From: Streblospio benedicti
Taxonomy: Eukaryota > Annelida > Polychaeta > Spionida > Spionidae
Direction: 5' to 3'
DNA: 64,000 nucleotides
Assembly (NCBI GenBank): GCA_019095985.1
Contig: CM032660.1
Span: 48,124,491 to 48,188,490, forward strand
Part shown: in pieces, positions 10,844-23,800 of the stretch
Position numbering within the stretch: the first letter of the stretch is position 1
Layout: every line of letters starts with the position of its first letter
Notes under the pieces: generated by a model
The model's database searches: none
The model's input: the letters and a program-made list of their open reading frames with translations, nothing else
What the model was told of the DNA's origin: nothing
Program-made: the position numbers and the translations under genes

Positions 10844-11813
10844 AATCCATATGCTGTATACCAAGTAACTAGAACAATTTATAATTCTATAGAATGAATC
10901 TGCATGGTCTTGCAACTACAGATCAAAACAAACGTAAACAATTTTGATTATTTCAAAATATGTGCACGGCTATTTAAATAAGCCAAATTCATTATTTGAA
11001 CTGCAGCAGGTCACATACTAAGAATAATGGCTGTTTAAATGATACCAAGAATTGAATTCACAAGAGGAATTTATGCACAAGACAAAAAAAAAAAAAGGTC
11101 AACAGATAGCCGAATGACTGCTGAAATTCAAAATTAATCTCTTTGTGAAAAGAATATTGTATTAAATTGGTCTGTTGCCTTCACATATGTATTACAGTAT
11201 TATAACTAGAACAGTGCCGCAGAAGACACAATCACACTAAATTCATTCACTACTCACTACACTCATCCTTTCATTATTTTCCGGTGGATGATTACCATGA
11301 CAAAAGTCATAAAACAATTCCACAAACTGTAGTATTACAATACTATAATTTGCACTGCAAAACCCATAATCTTTTAAATCCTTTTTACTTTCAAACTGTA
11401 ATGCTCACAAACAATAGCTGTATTAAATATATATGTTCTGACAAATATTCCACGTCTAAGATGGATTTCGCTAATGAGAGTCTTACAAAAACCTTAAGAA
11501 AGTGTTTACCTGTGGTGCTTTATCTTATATTTTTTTCATAATCAGACAATGTCATTCATTTCTGATTTTCAAACATTTCACACAAATGCAATATGGTCCA
11601 ACACAGAATAATACTGTGAGGAATAATAGAGGCAATGTGAACAGAAAACAAACAAACATGTTCTTAATACAAAAATATTGCTTCAAAAAGTTTGTTTAGA
11701 GTGACACAAAGATGATACAATTAAAGGATCATAAATACTAAGGGTTAAAAAGTATGACTCATACTCATACTTATATACTTACCCAGTAAATAAATTAATT
11801 ATGACCATAAACA

Positions 11814-14800
11814 TCACAATGATTCATAACCACCCCCACTAGGTGAAGCTACATCACCACCTCCTAAAAATGCTTCTAAATCATCCATTTCTTTCTTACT
11901 TTGTCCACTTTTGGACTTGGACTTTCTCTTTTTCTTATCCTTTTCATTCCCATCAGGAGATTCTCTGTCTTTCTCTTTATCTCTGGACTTTTTCTTCTTT
12001 TTTCCTTGAGAACTGTCTTTTTCAGCCTAATTATTGAAAAAAGGCATAGGTAAGTTTAGACTGCTGCAACAAACATGTATTTGTTATAATGTTCCATTTG
12101 TTTACTCACTTTACTGTTACAGAAAATTTGTACCAAAAAGTACTAGTTGTATTCAAAATTTTATAATACTCATTATACTGTTACTTTTAAGTTAAAACAT
12201 TATTTCAAACCTTAACATGATTGTTGCTAAAATTTGCTATTCAAGAGTAAAAAAAATCATTCACCTTGCTTTTATCTTTAGACTTCTTCTTTTTCTTCTT
12301 AGTAGCTGAAACATCCCCATCTGTGTCTGTGTCTTGCCTGCTAGAACTCACTACTTCACTTCCAGACTCCGGTTCTGTAAAAATCACATTTGAAAAACAA
12401 TTGCAATATACATTTTCATTAGGCTTAACTAAGGATCAAACATGTACCGGTATATACACAACAATAACAATGAAGTGCATAACATTTTCATATAGATGAA
12501 TCTTTTTTAAAGATGTTTAATAGTAGTTCTAAAAAATCACTACTGTAAAGCTAGAATATTTCGTGGCTATTAAATTTTGCGATTTTCATATATAAATTAT
12601 TTTGTGATTATTTAATTTTGCGGTTTTGGATAATCCTGGACCTACTTTACATAGACTATTAATGTTTGCTGACTGTTTAATTTTGCGTTTTTGGAACTAC
12701 CCACAAAATTTGCAAATTAAATCGTGCGCAAACATTTCTAGTTTTACAGTATGTTTGGAAAGCCAAACTATAAATGCTGTTGTACCACATTCATAATTTT
12801 TCATTTGAATATATTGAGAGATCAAAGCAACATCTTGTTTTTGTTTTAATAAAACCATGGGTTATTTTTCAAAACACTTACTTGGCAGCCCTGTATTCCA
12901 ATCAAAGCCCTTTTCTAATATTCCTAAATCTTCAAACTGAAGAGCTGAGTAATTTTTCTCCTCAGATTCCTAAATAAATAAACAGAAAAAATGATTTCAC
13001 TCTACTGTTGTTAAAATCACTGAAAGCATTAAAAAAAGTAAAAATCAACTTGCACATATTACAGAGTCAATCATTACATCCACAACCATAATTAGTATAA
13101 CTTACCTCTTCTTCTTCTACTTCTATTTGAGGAGTTTTCCCATTTGTTTCATCCTCACTGATATCCTCGTCTTTCAAAATCACTACTCCATTACCAATAT
13201 CATCACCACTGTCACTATCTAAAGTATCATCCTTGGCCACTATCACTGACCTAACTTTAGCACTTAAATGTGGGGACTGAGATTGTTTCGACAATCCATT
13301 ATTTGCCCTCTCCACTACTGGTGAATTAGCATAACTGTTTTTCGTGGATTTTGTCGTGGGTGGGGAAGAGTTAGATTTGGTTATTTTCGTTTCCTGAGTG
13401 TAATCCTCATCAGTCAGAACTGATGGCTGATCCATACCCATTGCACCATCTTTATCATCGTCACTGGATAGTTCAACGGTTTCCGTGGGTACTGTAACCT
13501 GAGCTGGTGTACTTAAGTCATCTTCTGAGTCGAGATCATCTTGGAAGCCAGCAACAAGAGGATTACCACCTTCTTCATCACTGAAACATATGGAAATGAT
13601 GCATAACAAATTAAACTAAATTGTGCTTTCAAAACGATATAAATTTCAAATTCTACATTTTTATTTATTTATGCCAAAATAAGGCTAATATAAGTATGAA
13701 GAGGGCCCTAATTTTTAAATGACCTTTCTAAAACTCATTGCAGGCACAGTTATACATGATGGCGACATCATGAAAAGCCAGGATTAAAAAATATATTAGC
13801 ATTCCTATACAGTTCAATCAATACTCGAATACTCAAAGAGAAAAATATAAATCATCTACTCATCTTCTAAATGGCTTACCTGCTGGACTCAGCATCCAAT
13901 GTGGGAAGGTTTCCACTTTTCCCCTCTTTTACATCATCGAGGAAGCTGGCATCTAATCCTTCCTCTGGGCTAAATTCGTCGATATTCCTAACTGGATTCT
14001 CAGAGGTTGGAACAACTTGATCAACTACAATTAATATGGCGACAATAATACATTTTATGACACCAATAGTTCTGTACAGTTTAGAAGTAAGCCTAACTAT
14101 ATATCAAATTCGTGACGATAAGTGGTTGACACTTGACACACCCAACAAACAAAAGTCAGTGTTTCAGCCATGACTGAAAATCAAACAATTACGAAACAAG
14201 TTTCTGTCAAAGTGCATAAATAACTCCATACCTGGATTTTCTTCTTTGTCTTTACCACCTTTGCCGAAAAGTCTTGACATGAATCCCCCAGATGGCTTTT
14301 CTGCTGGGGGTTCCGATGTTGATGGGGTTGTTGGTGCTGAGGTACTCGGAACCGAAGATGCACTTGTTGTAGTTGGTACTTTCATGCCTGGGATCGGCTT
14401 TGGTGCTGGAGCTGTAATTAAAAAGCAGCATGTGAAAAAATGGCTTTGAATTTGACAGAACAAAAAGTCACAGTGACACTACAATTTTGGTCTTTCAAAC
14501 TTAAGCAAACTCTAAGCATAATAAAATAAGAAGTTAACCGAAAATCATATTCATATATAACTGTTACAAAACACAATACTTTTTTAAGAACAATCACGAA
14601 TAAGTCTATCCTCACGCAAACACCCAATGTTGAAGGAAATTTTAATTTCACTGTCCATGACAGTTGGTTGTCCCATTATGAAAATAAAAGCCTGCATGCA
14701 AAAAATTATCCATGGTACAACCTACATCAAAATAAACTTTAAAAATGTAAATATCAAATTTTATTTATCCAAAATTTCGAGTTACCAGAATGATTTATCA

Positions 14801-17800
14801 AGCACTACAGTAACATTGAAGGAAATGGTTATTTGCTAGTTTTTAAAACATTTGGCTTATTAGTATTGGAGAATAACACACACAACTGAGCGTGAAAAGT
14901 TTTTAAGGTACTATAACTCTGTCTTGCCTTCAGGAAGTCCGAATGGACCCTTTCCTGGCAGTGGTGCCACCGGTGTAGAGACAGGAGTGGCAGGAACAGA
15001 CTTGGACTTCCTGGCCTCGGCTTCTGCTGCTACTTGGGCTGCGGCTCTCTCTTCGTCCTGCCTCTTCTTTGCTTCCTTTAGAGCATCTTCTGCAAGTTGC
15101 TCAGCTTGTTCCCGTCTTTTATTCGACAGTTGGTCAATGAATCTGAATTGGAAAATTTCAAAATCTGTCATTTTGAGTAGAAATATTGGCGTTGTGTTTA
15201 CATAGGCAGACACTGTCTTTAAAGGAACAAGTAGTCGTCGGGAACGCCGTAAATCTCCCCTTCCCCGATCAGGCCATTTCCCCGATCAGGCCATTTTTGA
15301 AAAGTAGACCAAAGTACTCAAATATCAAATCACGTGAGGAGAGTGACATAGTCATACAAAATGTCAAGTTTGGTAATGATAGGTAATAAAGTCTTCCCAG
15401 GAGACAGATAAACACAAATTCGTAATAATTTGTTATTAAAACACATTGTAATTTCATCAAAAGTAGGCCAAAGTACACCAAAATCTAATCAGCTCTGAAG
15501 AGTGGTACAACGAAGCTAAATATGAAGTTTGGTGACCATAGGTCAAATACTTCTCCCTGTAGAGTGTTAACAAGGTTTATTACGTAACGCTCGAAAGTTC
15601 AAAAGTAGGCCAAAGTACAGCAAAATCAAATCACGTGATGAGAGTGATATAGACATACCAAATGTCAAGTTTGGTGATGATAAGTCATAAACCGTTCCCA
15701 GAAGACAGATAAACACAATTACGTAATAATTTGTTTTTAAAAACACATTGTAACTTCATCATAAGTAGGCCAAAGTACACCAAAATCTAAACAGCTCTGG
15801 AGAGTGGTACAACGAACCTAAATATGAAGTTTGGTGACCATAGGTCAAATACTTCTCCCTGTAGAGTGTTAACAAGGTTTATTACGTAACGCTCGTAAGT
15901 TCGTCAAAAGTAGGCCAAAGTACAAACAAAATTTATTGAGAGGTACTTTTTTCCTCAAACAAGACATATTCAATTTGCAAATCAATAGCTCAAGTAGTCT
16001 TCGAGTTATCAGCCTGTTTATTTCGGACGGGCGCACGCACGCATGGACAGAAGCAAAGCAAGAAATCCCCCTTCGGACTTCGTCCGGGGAGATTTAATGA
16101 TGCCTTGGCAAATTTCAAGATATAGGCCTAACGTTTGACAAATGTTGGTACTATAGAGTATAGTGACTATTCATGAATAAGCCAGAAGGGGGATTGAGTG
16201 TACGGCATTAACATCTTAACTCAGTACAGGGCTTGTTTGCAGTCATGATGGGAGGTAGGTTGTGTCAGGACTGTGCTATCAAGTTGTGGGGATGGTGATG
16301 TTGTCAGGATGGGAGGTGCCATTTAAGACCAGTAGCCGGTAGAAGTGGTAAGTGGTCGGAGGTGTGCATTAAAAAGATTAATGATGGGGGACAGATAAAG
16401 CAACATTTTTGTAGGTGTATACAGATTATAGGTTTTGATAGCTGACTGTTATTGATTTTTTGCATGCCCGTGATTTTCATGAGGTATTGCTCGTTAATCT
16501 TAAATGGGCGAAACTGAGAGAGCACATTAATAGCATTTATAGCTGGTGCCCTATCTCTCTGTTGTATTTTGTATATGAAATACATATATGCTTTGCCTTA
16601 AACCAACTGAGAGGTAATCACTACACTGGAATATGAGGTATAGGGGAGAAAATTAAATGTTCATATGTGAAAATAGGAAACAACTTACAGGTCATAGTTT
16701 TGCTCTTCAGACTCTTCATGTACATCAAGTTCTTCATTTGTCAACTCAATTTCTCTTGTGTTTGTTTCCAATTGTTGCAACAATGTTTCTCTCTGTAAAA
16801 TGAATACAAAAACTTGCAAATAATGTATGCAATGGTCGCTATGAATATGATGGCAAACATTATTATCATGTTGGGTGGTAATTCTATTATGATTTACTAG
16901 CCTATGATTTAATGACAACAATCAATCAGTTGTAGAGAACTGTGAAATACATGTAACTAACTTGTAATTGTAAAAATGGCAAGTTGAAGAATTTGTGAAT
17001 ATATTTCAAGCCAAATCCATTTCTCATGGAAGCTTCGGCATATCTCACTTGTGCAGCACCTTTTCCTCTGAAATAAGAAAAATACACTCAAATATCCTAA
17101 AATATTTACATTATCAAATGCAGCACCTTTTCATCTGAAATAAGGAAAATACACACATATAGCCGAAAATATTTACATTATCAATCACCAGAGTTGGGGC
17201 GAGATTAGTTTTAATCGATTAATTAATCAAAATTTGTGTAATTTAGTTTAGTTTTAGTTAATCAACAAACTTGAAAATTTCAGTTTAGTTTAGTTTAATC
17301 ATAAATTTCCATTTTAATCATGATTAGTTTTGATTAAAAAAAAATCTGCCAAAACGTGTTATCATATATAACTTTTACAGAGAGCTTAATTTATAGTTAA
17401 CTGCTTGCTTATCAGTGAAAATTTGTCTAAAAGTGACCACTATGATGTAATTGGGTTAATTGCAAGCTTTAATTCTTTGTGTTCAGCTATAGAAAACAGA
17501 CAATTTCCTGTGAGCTTTAATCCCAATGGCTTTAGTTCAGATAAGATAATTAGTTTCTATTGACCATACAGTTAGCAGTTTCTTTGATTCTGCCTTTGAA
17601 TAGATTGCTTACCATTCTTGATTTAGTAAAAGGATGGTAGATTGTGTTTTCATTTATGATGTATTGGTTATCAAAGAGATATTGCCTACTTCAGACAGTA
17701 GGAAATTTCAGAGTGTTGTTTTCTTCTATTCTATGGTGTATAAAATGTTGTTTGATAAATTTAAGACTATGCTTCAGAAACAAAGTCTTTGTTTAATCTG

Positions 17801-20800
17801 TATGTCACCATCATATAAAATGCGGAACGCCTGATTTGGTATCCATTTGAATGTTCACATTTGTTGTTAAGAGTTGGGACTAACAAATACATTTGAAAAT
17901 TGATAGATCGATAACATTTAGTCAATTTTCTGAAATACCGTAAATCCAGAGATGTGAACCCGTCAGCGTTGAAAATCTTAATCACAGCCATAAAAAATCT
18001 TAATTTTCAAGCAAAAATCTTAATAATAAATACAAAAAATCTTAATAAAATCTTAATGTTCTTCTATTTATAAAAAACAATAATAAAGGCAATTATTGTA
18101 AACTACTCTGGGGTGAAATGAAAAAAAAAATAATTGGAAAAAATCTAGATATCACGGGAATCAATTAAAAAACAGATCACCAAAATCCGACAAGAATTGA
18201 TAAAGTAATGCATAATAATATGTGCAAAATGCACATTACTTCAGAAAGTCAGACATGTATTGTAGAACAATACTAATGCCCTTGTGTCTTGTGTGCACCG
18301 TGAATTTTCACCATATCTGGCGTGATTCACACTCTTTTTCGATGCAGTAATATCATTGTATTTTCTTGAATACTTGTCCCTGTATTTTTGCACCATTACG
18401 TTACTGGGGAAAGCACAAATTCATTAATTTTCAACATTTCTTCTCAGTTTCACTTTCATATACGGTTGACAGGTCGTGTTGCAGGTGCAGGTGCGTTGTG
18501 CACATATTACGACAACCAGCAGAAACTGTTAGTCTCGTTCATCGAGGCTGCCTGCCGCATAAGCGACAGCATGCACAAACTGGGCCTCGCTGATTGAGAC
18601 TAAAGCTGTTTCAACACGTCATTCAAATCGAGTACATTTTTGCAAGCCGGGGAGAGCCTTGTTTACACGATGCGTAATTCAATCGAGTACATTTAATAAT
18701 GGCTGCGGCCATTTTCGAGCAAAAAACATTGGTATTTTAGAAAAAAGTACAAGTTTTACATATTTCTCTGACCCTAGTAAAATCCCGTAATAAACTCATG
18801 TCCCGGACGTAATGAATTTTCAGGGGTCAAAAATCGTAAAAATACGGGAAAAAAACGGAAGTTCACATCTCTGTAAATCCTTCATTTGCAAAATTTAGTT
18901 TAGTTTTAGTTAATCAAGCGATCATTTAGTTTAGTTTAATCAGGAAAATCGTCATTTAGTTTAGTTTTAATCCAAAAAAATTTAGTCGCCCCAACTCTGT
19001 CAAACACACAAGTGAACTATTATTATTATTGAAAATACAGTTTAGCAGTTAAACCCATTTCAATGAAATATATATTTGATTTTTTTTCCCAATCAATTAA
19101 ATGAATAGCTATATGCAATAGACAATATTATATCATATACAAATTAAAACATGGGATGGTAGAACTAATGGCATATAAGTTACATATTGCATGAGGCATT
19201 TACATGTAAATGAAAATTTTAAAACTTCTCTCTCTCTAACTTTTTTTTAGCAAGCATATTTCTACCAACGATAGATATAGCTGAAGACAGGTTTTCCAAC
19301 CCTAAGCTTCCATTTGACTACCTTGGGGTTGTGAGTTCGAGTCTCGCCAAGGGTACTTGAATAGTCAAATGGAAGCTTAGGGTTGTAAAACCTGTATTCA
19401 GCTATATCTATCGTTGGTAGAAATATGCTTGCTAAAAAAGATGTGAGAGAGAGAGAAGTTGGAAAACGTATCCGCAAGCACTGGGAATCACATGTATATC
19501 ATTTAAATGAAAATTACCGATCCAGTTCTTCAATATAGTATCTAACTTTGTCTTCTAGAACAGTTCTATGATGCCCCATATCACGATGATTTGCAAGAAT
19601 GAGGACAGGAATATTGGCTGGTATTTTAGGAAGCTCCCTTGTCACATAATCATATGTCCTGGAAAAAAAACAAGAGTTTTTATATTCAAATCCATATAAT
19701 GTACACATATTTACTAGCCACGCAATCTTGGGTGACGATCATAACACATTAACATGTTATTTTTGTAAGTTATATTTTAGGATATCCTGCACTCTCTACG
19801 AGGCTTTATATTTTATAAAATAGTGGTTCTTCTGTATTTGTCTTGTAAAAGTGGTTCTTCTGTACTAGTACCATCTGCTTCCAAAGGAAGCCTCTCTCCA
19901 AAAATCCTGTACCAGCCAATGACTTGCGTTCCACAATCACACTATCACCCTAATTTGCGTGTGTGCAATTCCTGTCACACCAGTGGGAAAACGATAATGA
20001 GCCTACACAAAAATATACCACGGATCCTCTTTCATTACGAAAGAATGTGTAATAAAGCATTTTGATTCTTATAATCAGGCCGAGACCACTCTATACCCCT
20101 GTAATGATATTTTAAGATCGGGATTTCTGCAGTATTTTACGTTAGTCCTTACGCAGTTACGCCCGCAGCAGAGTGTGATCTCTTTGAAGTTCGGCCTTTT
20201 CCTGGAAGTGGCAGGTGCGCTGGGCTTGTTATCTCTCGCAAAATGCACATTTTAGTCTAAGTTTGTTCCCAAAATACGATGCTTGCGCACTCGAATCTTA
20301 ATATTCTGAAATGCCATCCTACATAAACCGTTTTTAAAGAGCTATCTTGTACTAACAAAATGTGTCCACACCGATTAAGTTTGTTATTCATGCGACTAGT
20401 ACCGGTAGTTATCTAGGTCAGATTTCTTATAATGTGTTTAAATGGGGAAAGCTGTTAGAAATAGCCAAAGTTACGAAATATCTTTGCTTTTTTTGGACCA
20501 TGCGCACCGACCAAAAAGATTAATATTTTGATATGTTGTAGACAAGAGGTTAAACTTACGATTAAGACACTTTCTGAGATGTGTCCCGATGGACGCATTT
20601 TTGCAATTTAACACCAAACATTGAGAATGTTTGAGAGAGTGATTTTTACTGGTGTCTAAGTTCACAGAATCATAAGTTTTTGGTACTTAAGAAAAGTCAA
20701 TATGTGAAACCACAATCTGAAAGTCCAAACGTCGACGTGGGACTGTATCAGTTTTTTTGTAGTGTTTTTCTTGCGTATATTTTGTTCATTTTAGAATTAT

Positions 20801-23800
20801 TGATTTTTCATAGAGTACTGTGTTTTTGGGGCTGTGGCCTACGAGTGAATATCATTTACACATTTGCATTGGTAACATATGATGTATATTAATCGAATAC
20901 ATGTATATAACTATTCTAAAACAAGTTGATAGGCAAAGTAATCAAACTTTCTAATTAGAATAAATCAGAGCAAAATGTTCTCATTCTCTGGCTTTGACAT
21001 TTTGATTTAGTGATAATATGCTGTAAATGTGTCAAAATTATATTTTGTCAGTGTACAAGCTGTCTTATGCACCATTGAAGTGAACAAAAAAACCAAACAG
21101 GACAACCAAACATTACTTGTTGTCTCAATATTTCACTTGGGAAGGACCTGGTTCATGCTGGTCACGTGACGGGAAACATAGGAAACATTTCAGTAGAGAG
21201 GTCACTTGAAGAAGCACGATTCAAAAAAAATATATAAAAATTAGATATTCATTATATTATAACATTTATCATCAAAATAAGTTATCAAATACGATGATAC
21301 AAAATATTATTCACAAAAAAAAAAAAAAAAAAAGATCTCTCGTAGAGAGTGGATATCCTGGATATACGATGAGGATTACAATTCATATTTTTCCCTAGGA
21401 AACCATCAAAGCACTAAAATAGAATATATTTTCTTTCACACTAAAATGTTAATAATATTGATGTTAAAGGTATCAGTAACATAAAAATACCCACCAATGC
21501 TTAGTTATATCTAGCACTATGATAACTCCATGTGTTCCTTTATAAACATCAATAAATTCTGCATCAAGGCATGCATCTTCGTACTGCAAAAGAAATATCA
21601 AATGCAGAATTTGTCTTAAGTTTTTCTTTGTTATGATAATGTAATACAATATATGTTTGACATTTAATGGTGCTTTACTTCGCACACTGATGTGTAAACG
21701 GAAAGTAAAAATAAACATTGCTTGTTTATTTAAAATCTGTACAGAATAATCTGAAATAAACGCAAGTTTCATTGTAATGATAATTGGACTATTTTTCTAC
21801 TACGTAATGAAATATTCTTTAATAATTAACGTTAAATGAACAATGAGCATGAAAAAGTAATCAATCATGCAAAAAGTTGAATGTATAGAAAAGGAAAGTT
21901 ATCATTTACAGTTAAAAATCCATTCAATATTAGCTGGAAATAGAAATTAGTCATTCAATTGATTTGTTAGTCAAAATAATATATGAAAATTTGATAACGG
22001 CTTACAGAAATGAAAATATCATATATACAATGAACTTGCAATTCGAAAAATCTGTTATATATACAAATTAATATAAATCAGTGTTTTTGGACTAATTGAT
22101 CCACACAAAAGCAGATTAAAGATGTTTAAAAAGATTTTCTTTTCTTCAAATTTTTATAAACATGTCAGTAAAAAACACTGTTTTTATATTTTTTTCATAT
22201 ATCTATCAAGCTAATGAAGACAATTGCATTAGACTACATATATTATCATTACACAACTGAAGAAAAGTTTAGTCATAGTCACAATACAACTAAGCCTACC
22301 ACTGACGAAGGCTCTGGCGTAAGGTTCAAATAATCAGGCTTGTTTTTCTAAAACATAACCAATTCAACAGAAAAGTGCAACGAGACTTGAACAAGACAGA
22401 GGAAGTGAAGGAAAATAGTTACCAAACGTAAATGTTGAGCAATAAACTTGAATATCCACATTAAAAATATCATTAATATGTAGGGAACAACATTTCACAT
22501 ACATGTAAAACATATATATAGGTATATATCTCCTGATTTGAATCGAAACACGTTCTATAAATAACAAGAAATAATATCCTAGACCTCTAGTAAAAACATT
22601 TTTAAATGATGAAACAAATGTATAGCTGAATTACATGTAGTCTAGTTTTACTATTACACATGCTAATTAATATTAATATTTTAGTAATGAACACACATGC
22701 TACAAAAAATTGATTAAAGAATGTCCTGTTTTATTAGCAAAATAAATTTAACTTACACTATCATCCTCTGCAGCCAACTTTAGACCGTCAAGCTTTTTCT
22801 TCTTTTTCCCTTTATCAACAACATCCCAAACTTCAACTTTTACAACATCATCTGTAGCCTTGTAATTCCATTGTATACTAGCAACCTGGATTTGCACAAT
22901 ATATCAAGTAAATGAAAACATACAAAGTAGATAGCTTTAGCATGTGGCAGGCTACTTAAAATGAGAACTAAATATCTTTTTTAATTACAGTGATTGTGTT
23001 TTTACCTGAATTTCATCAGTTGGGAGATACTCTTCTTTAAATTTTTGTCCTTGTAGTCTATAGAACAGGCAAGATTTCCCAACATTGCGATCTCCTTTTA
23101 TAATTATCTTCACTGAAAAAAAAAAAATAATACAAATTGGAGTAAAGCTGATGAGTATTGCTTGTATCTGTATCTGTATGTTATTCTGCAAACTCCAGAT
23201 TGGATATCAAGCAGAAGTCACGTGACATTACGCTATTTGTGGACTGATATGCGGTCTACGTAAACAACATTACTACACCGCGCACGTGGCTGAACGTCTA
23301 TGTGTTGACGTAATTGTACTTGCTGACAACCTCCAGATGATCAAGAGTATTTAAATGCCCTCCAGCACACCTGCAAACATGGCTTCCTGACTGGAGAGGT
23401 CCATATCAGGGTGAATGGACCCTGCCGTGGATGATTGTAAATTGAACTGATAAAAACAAAGAAGAAAATAAATTATAGCTGAAGATCAGTGAAGAATGAA
23501 CTTAATATACTGACCATAACATTACCCAGCAGAATATATTTTTCAAATGTATAAAATCATCGATAACACTAAATGATTTCTGACATTGAGCCAATAATCG
23601 TAGATCAATGGCGGATTGCCGGCTGCTATGGTAGTAGCAGCAGTGGATCACCGGCAGGCTGCCACAGGGCCACGGATAAGTACCCGTCCTATAGTCCGAG
23701 ACTGGTATCTGTGTTGTCAGCATGAGTAAAATTTTTAAGTTACTTGTCCTATGAACGAGTATTCTCACCCCAGACCTCAGTTTCAATTGAAATTTACATG

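Noticed and set aside
10439-10915. Two short frames with the same C-terminal peptide on opposite strands
   Set aside because: They are the two arms of the palindrome, not genes.
14246-15205. Plus-strand open frames of 67 and 93 codons
   Set aside because: Mirror images of RABL6 exons 8 and 9; their Gly/Ser/Ala-rich content is a by-product of the coding strand.
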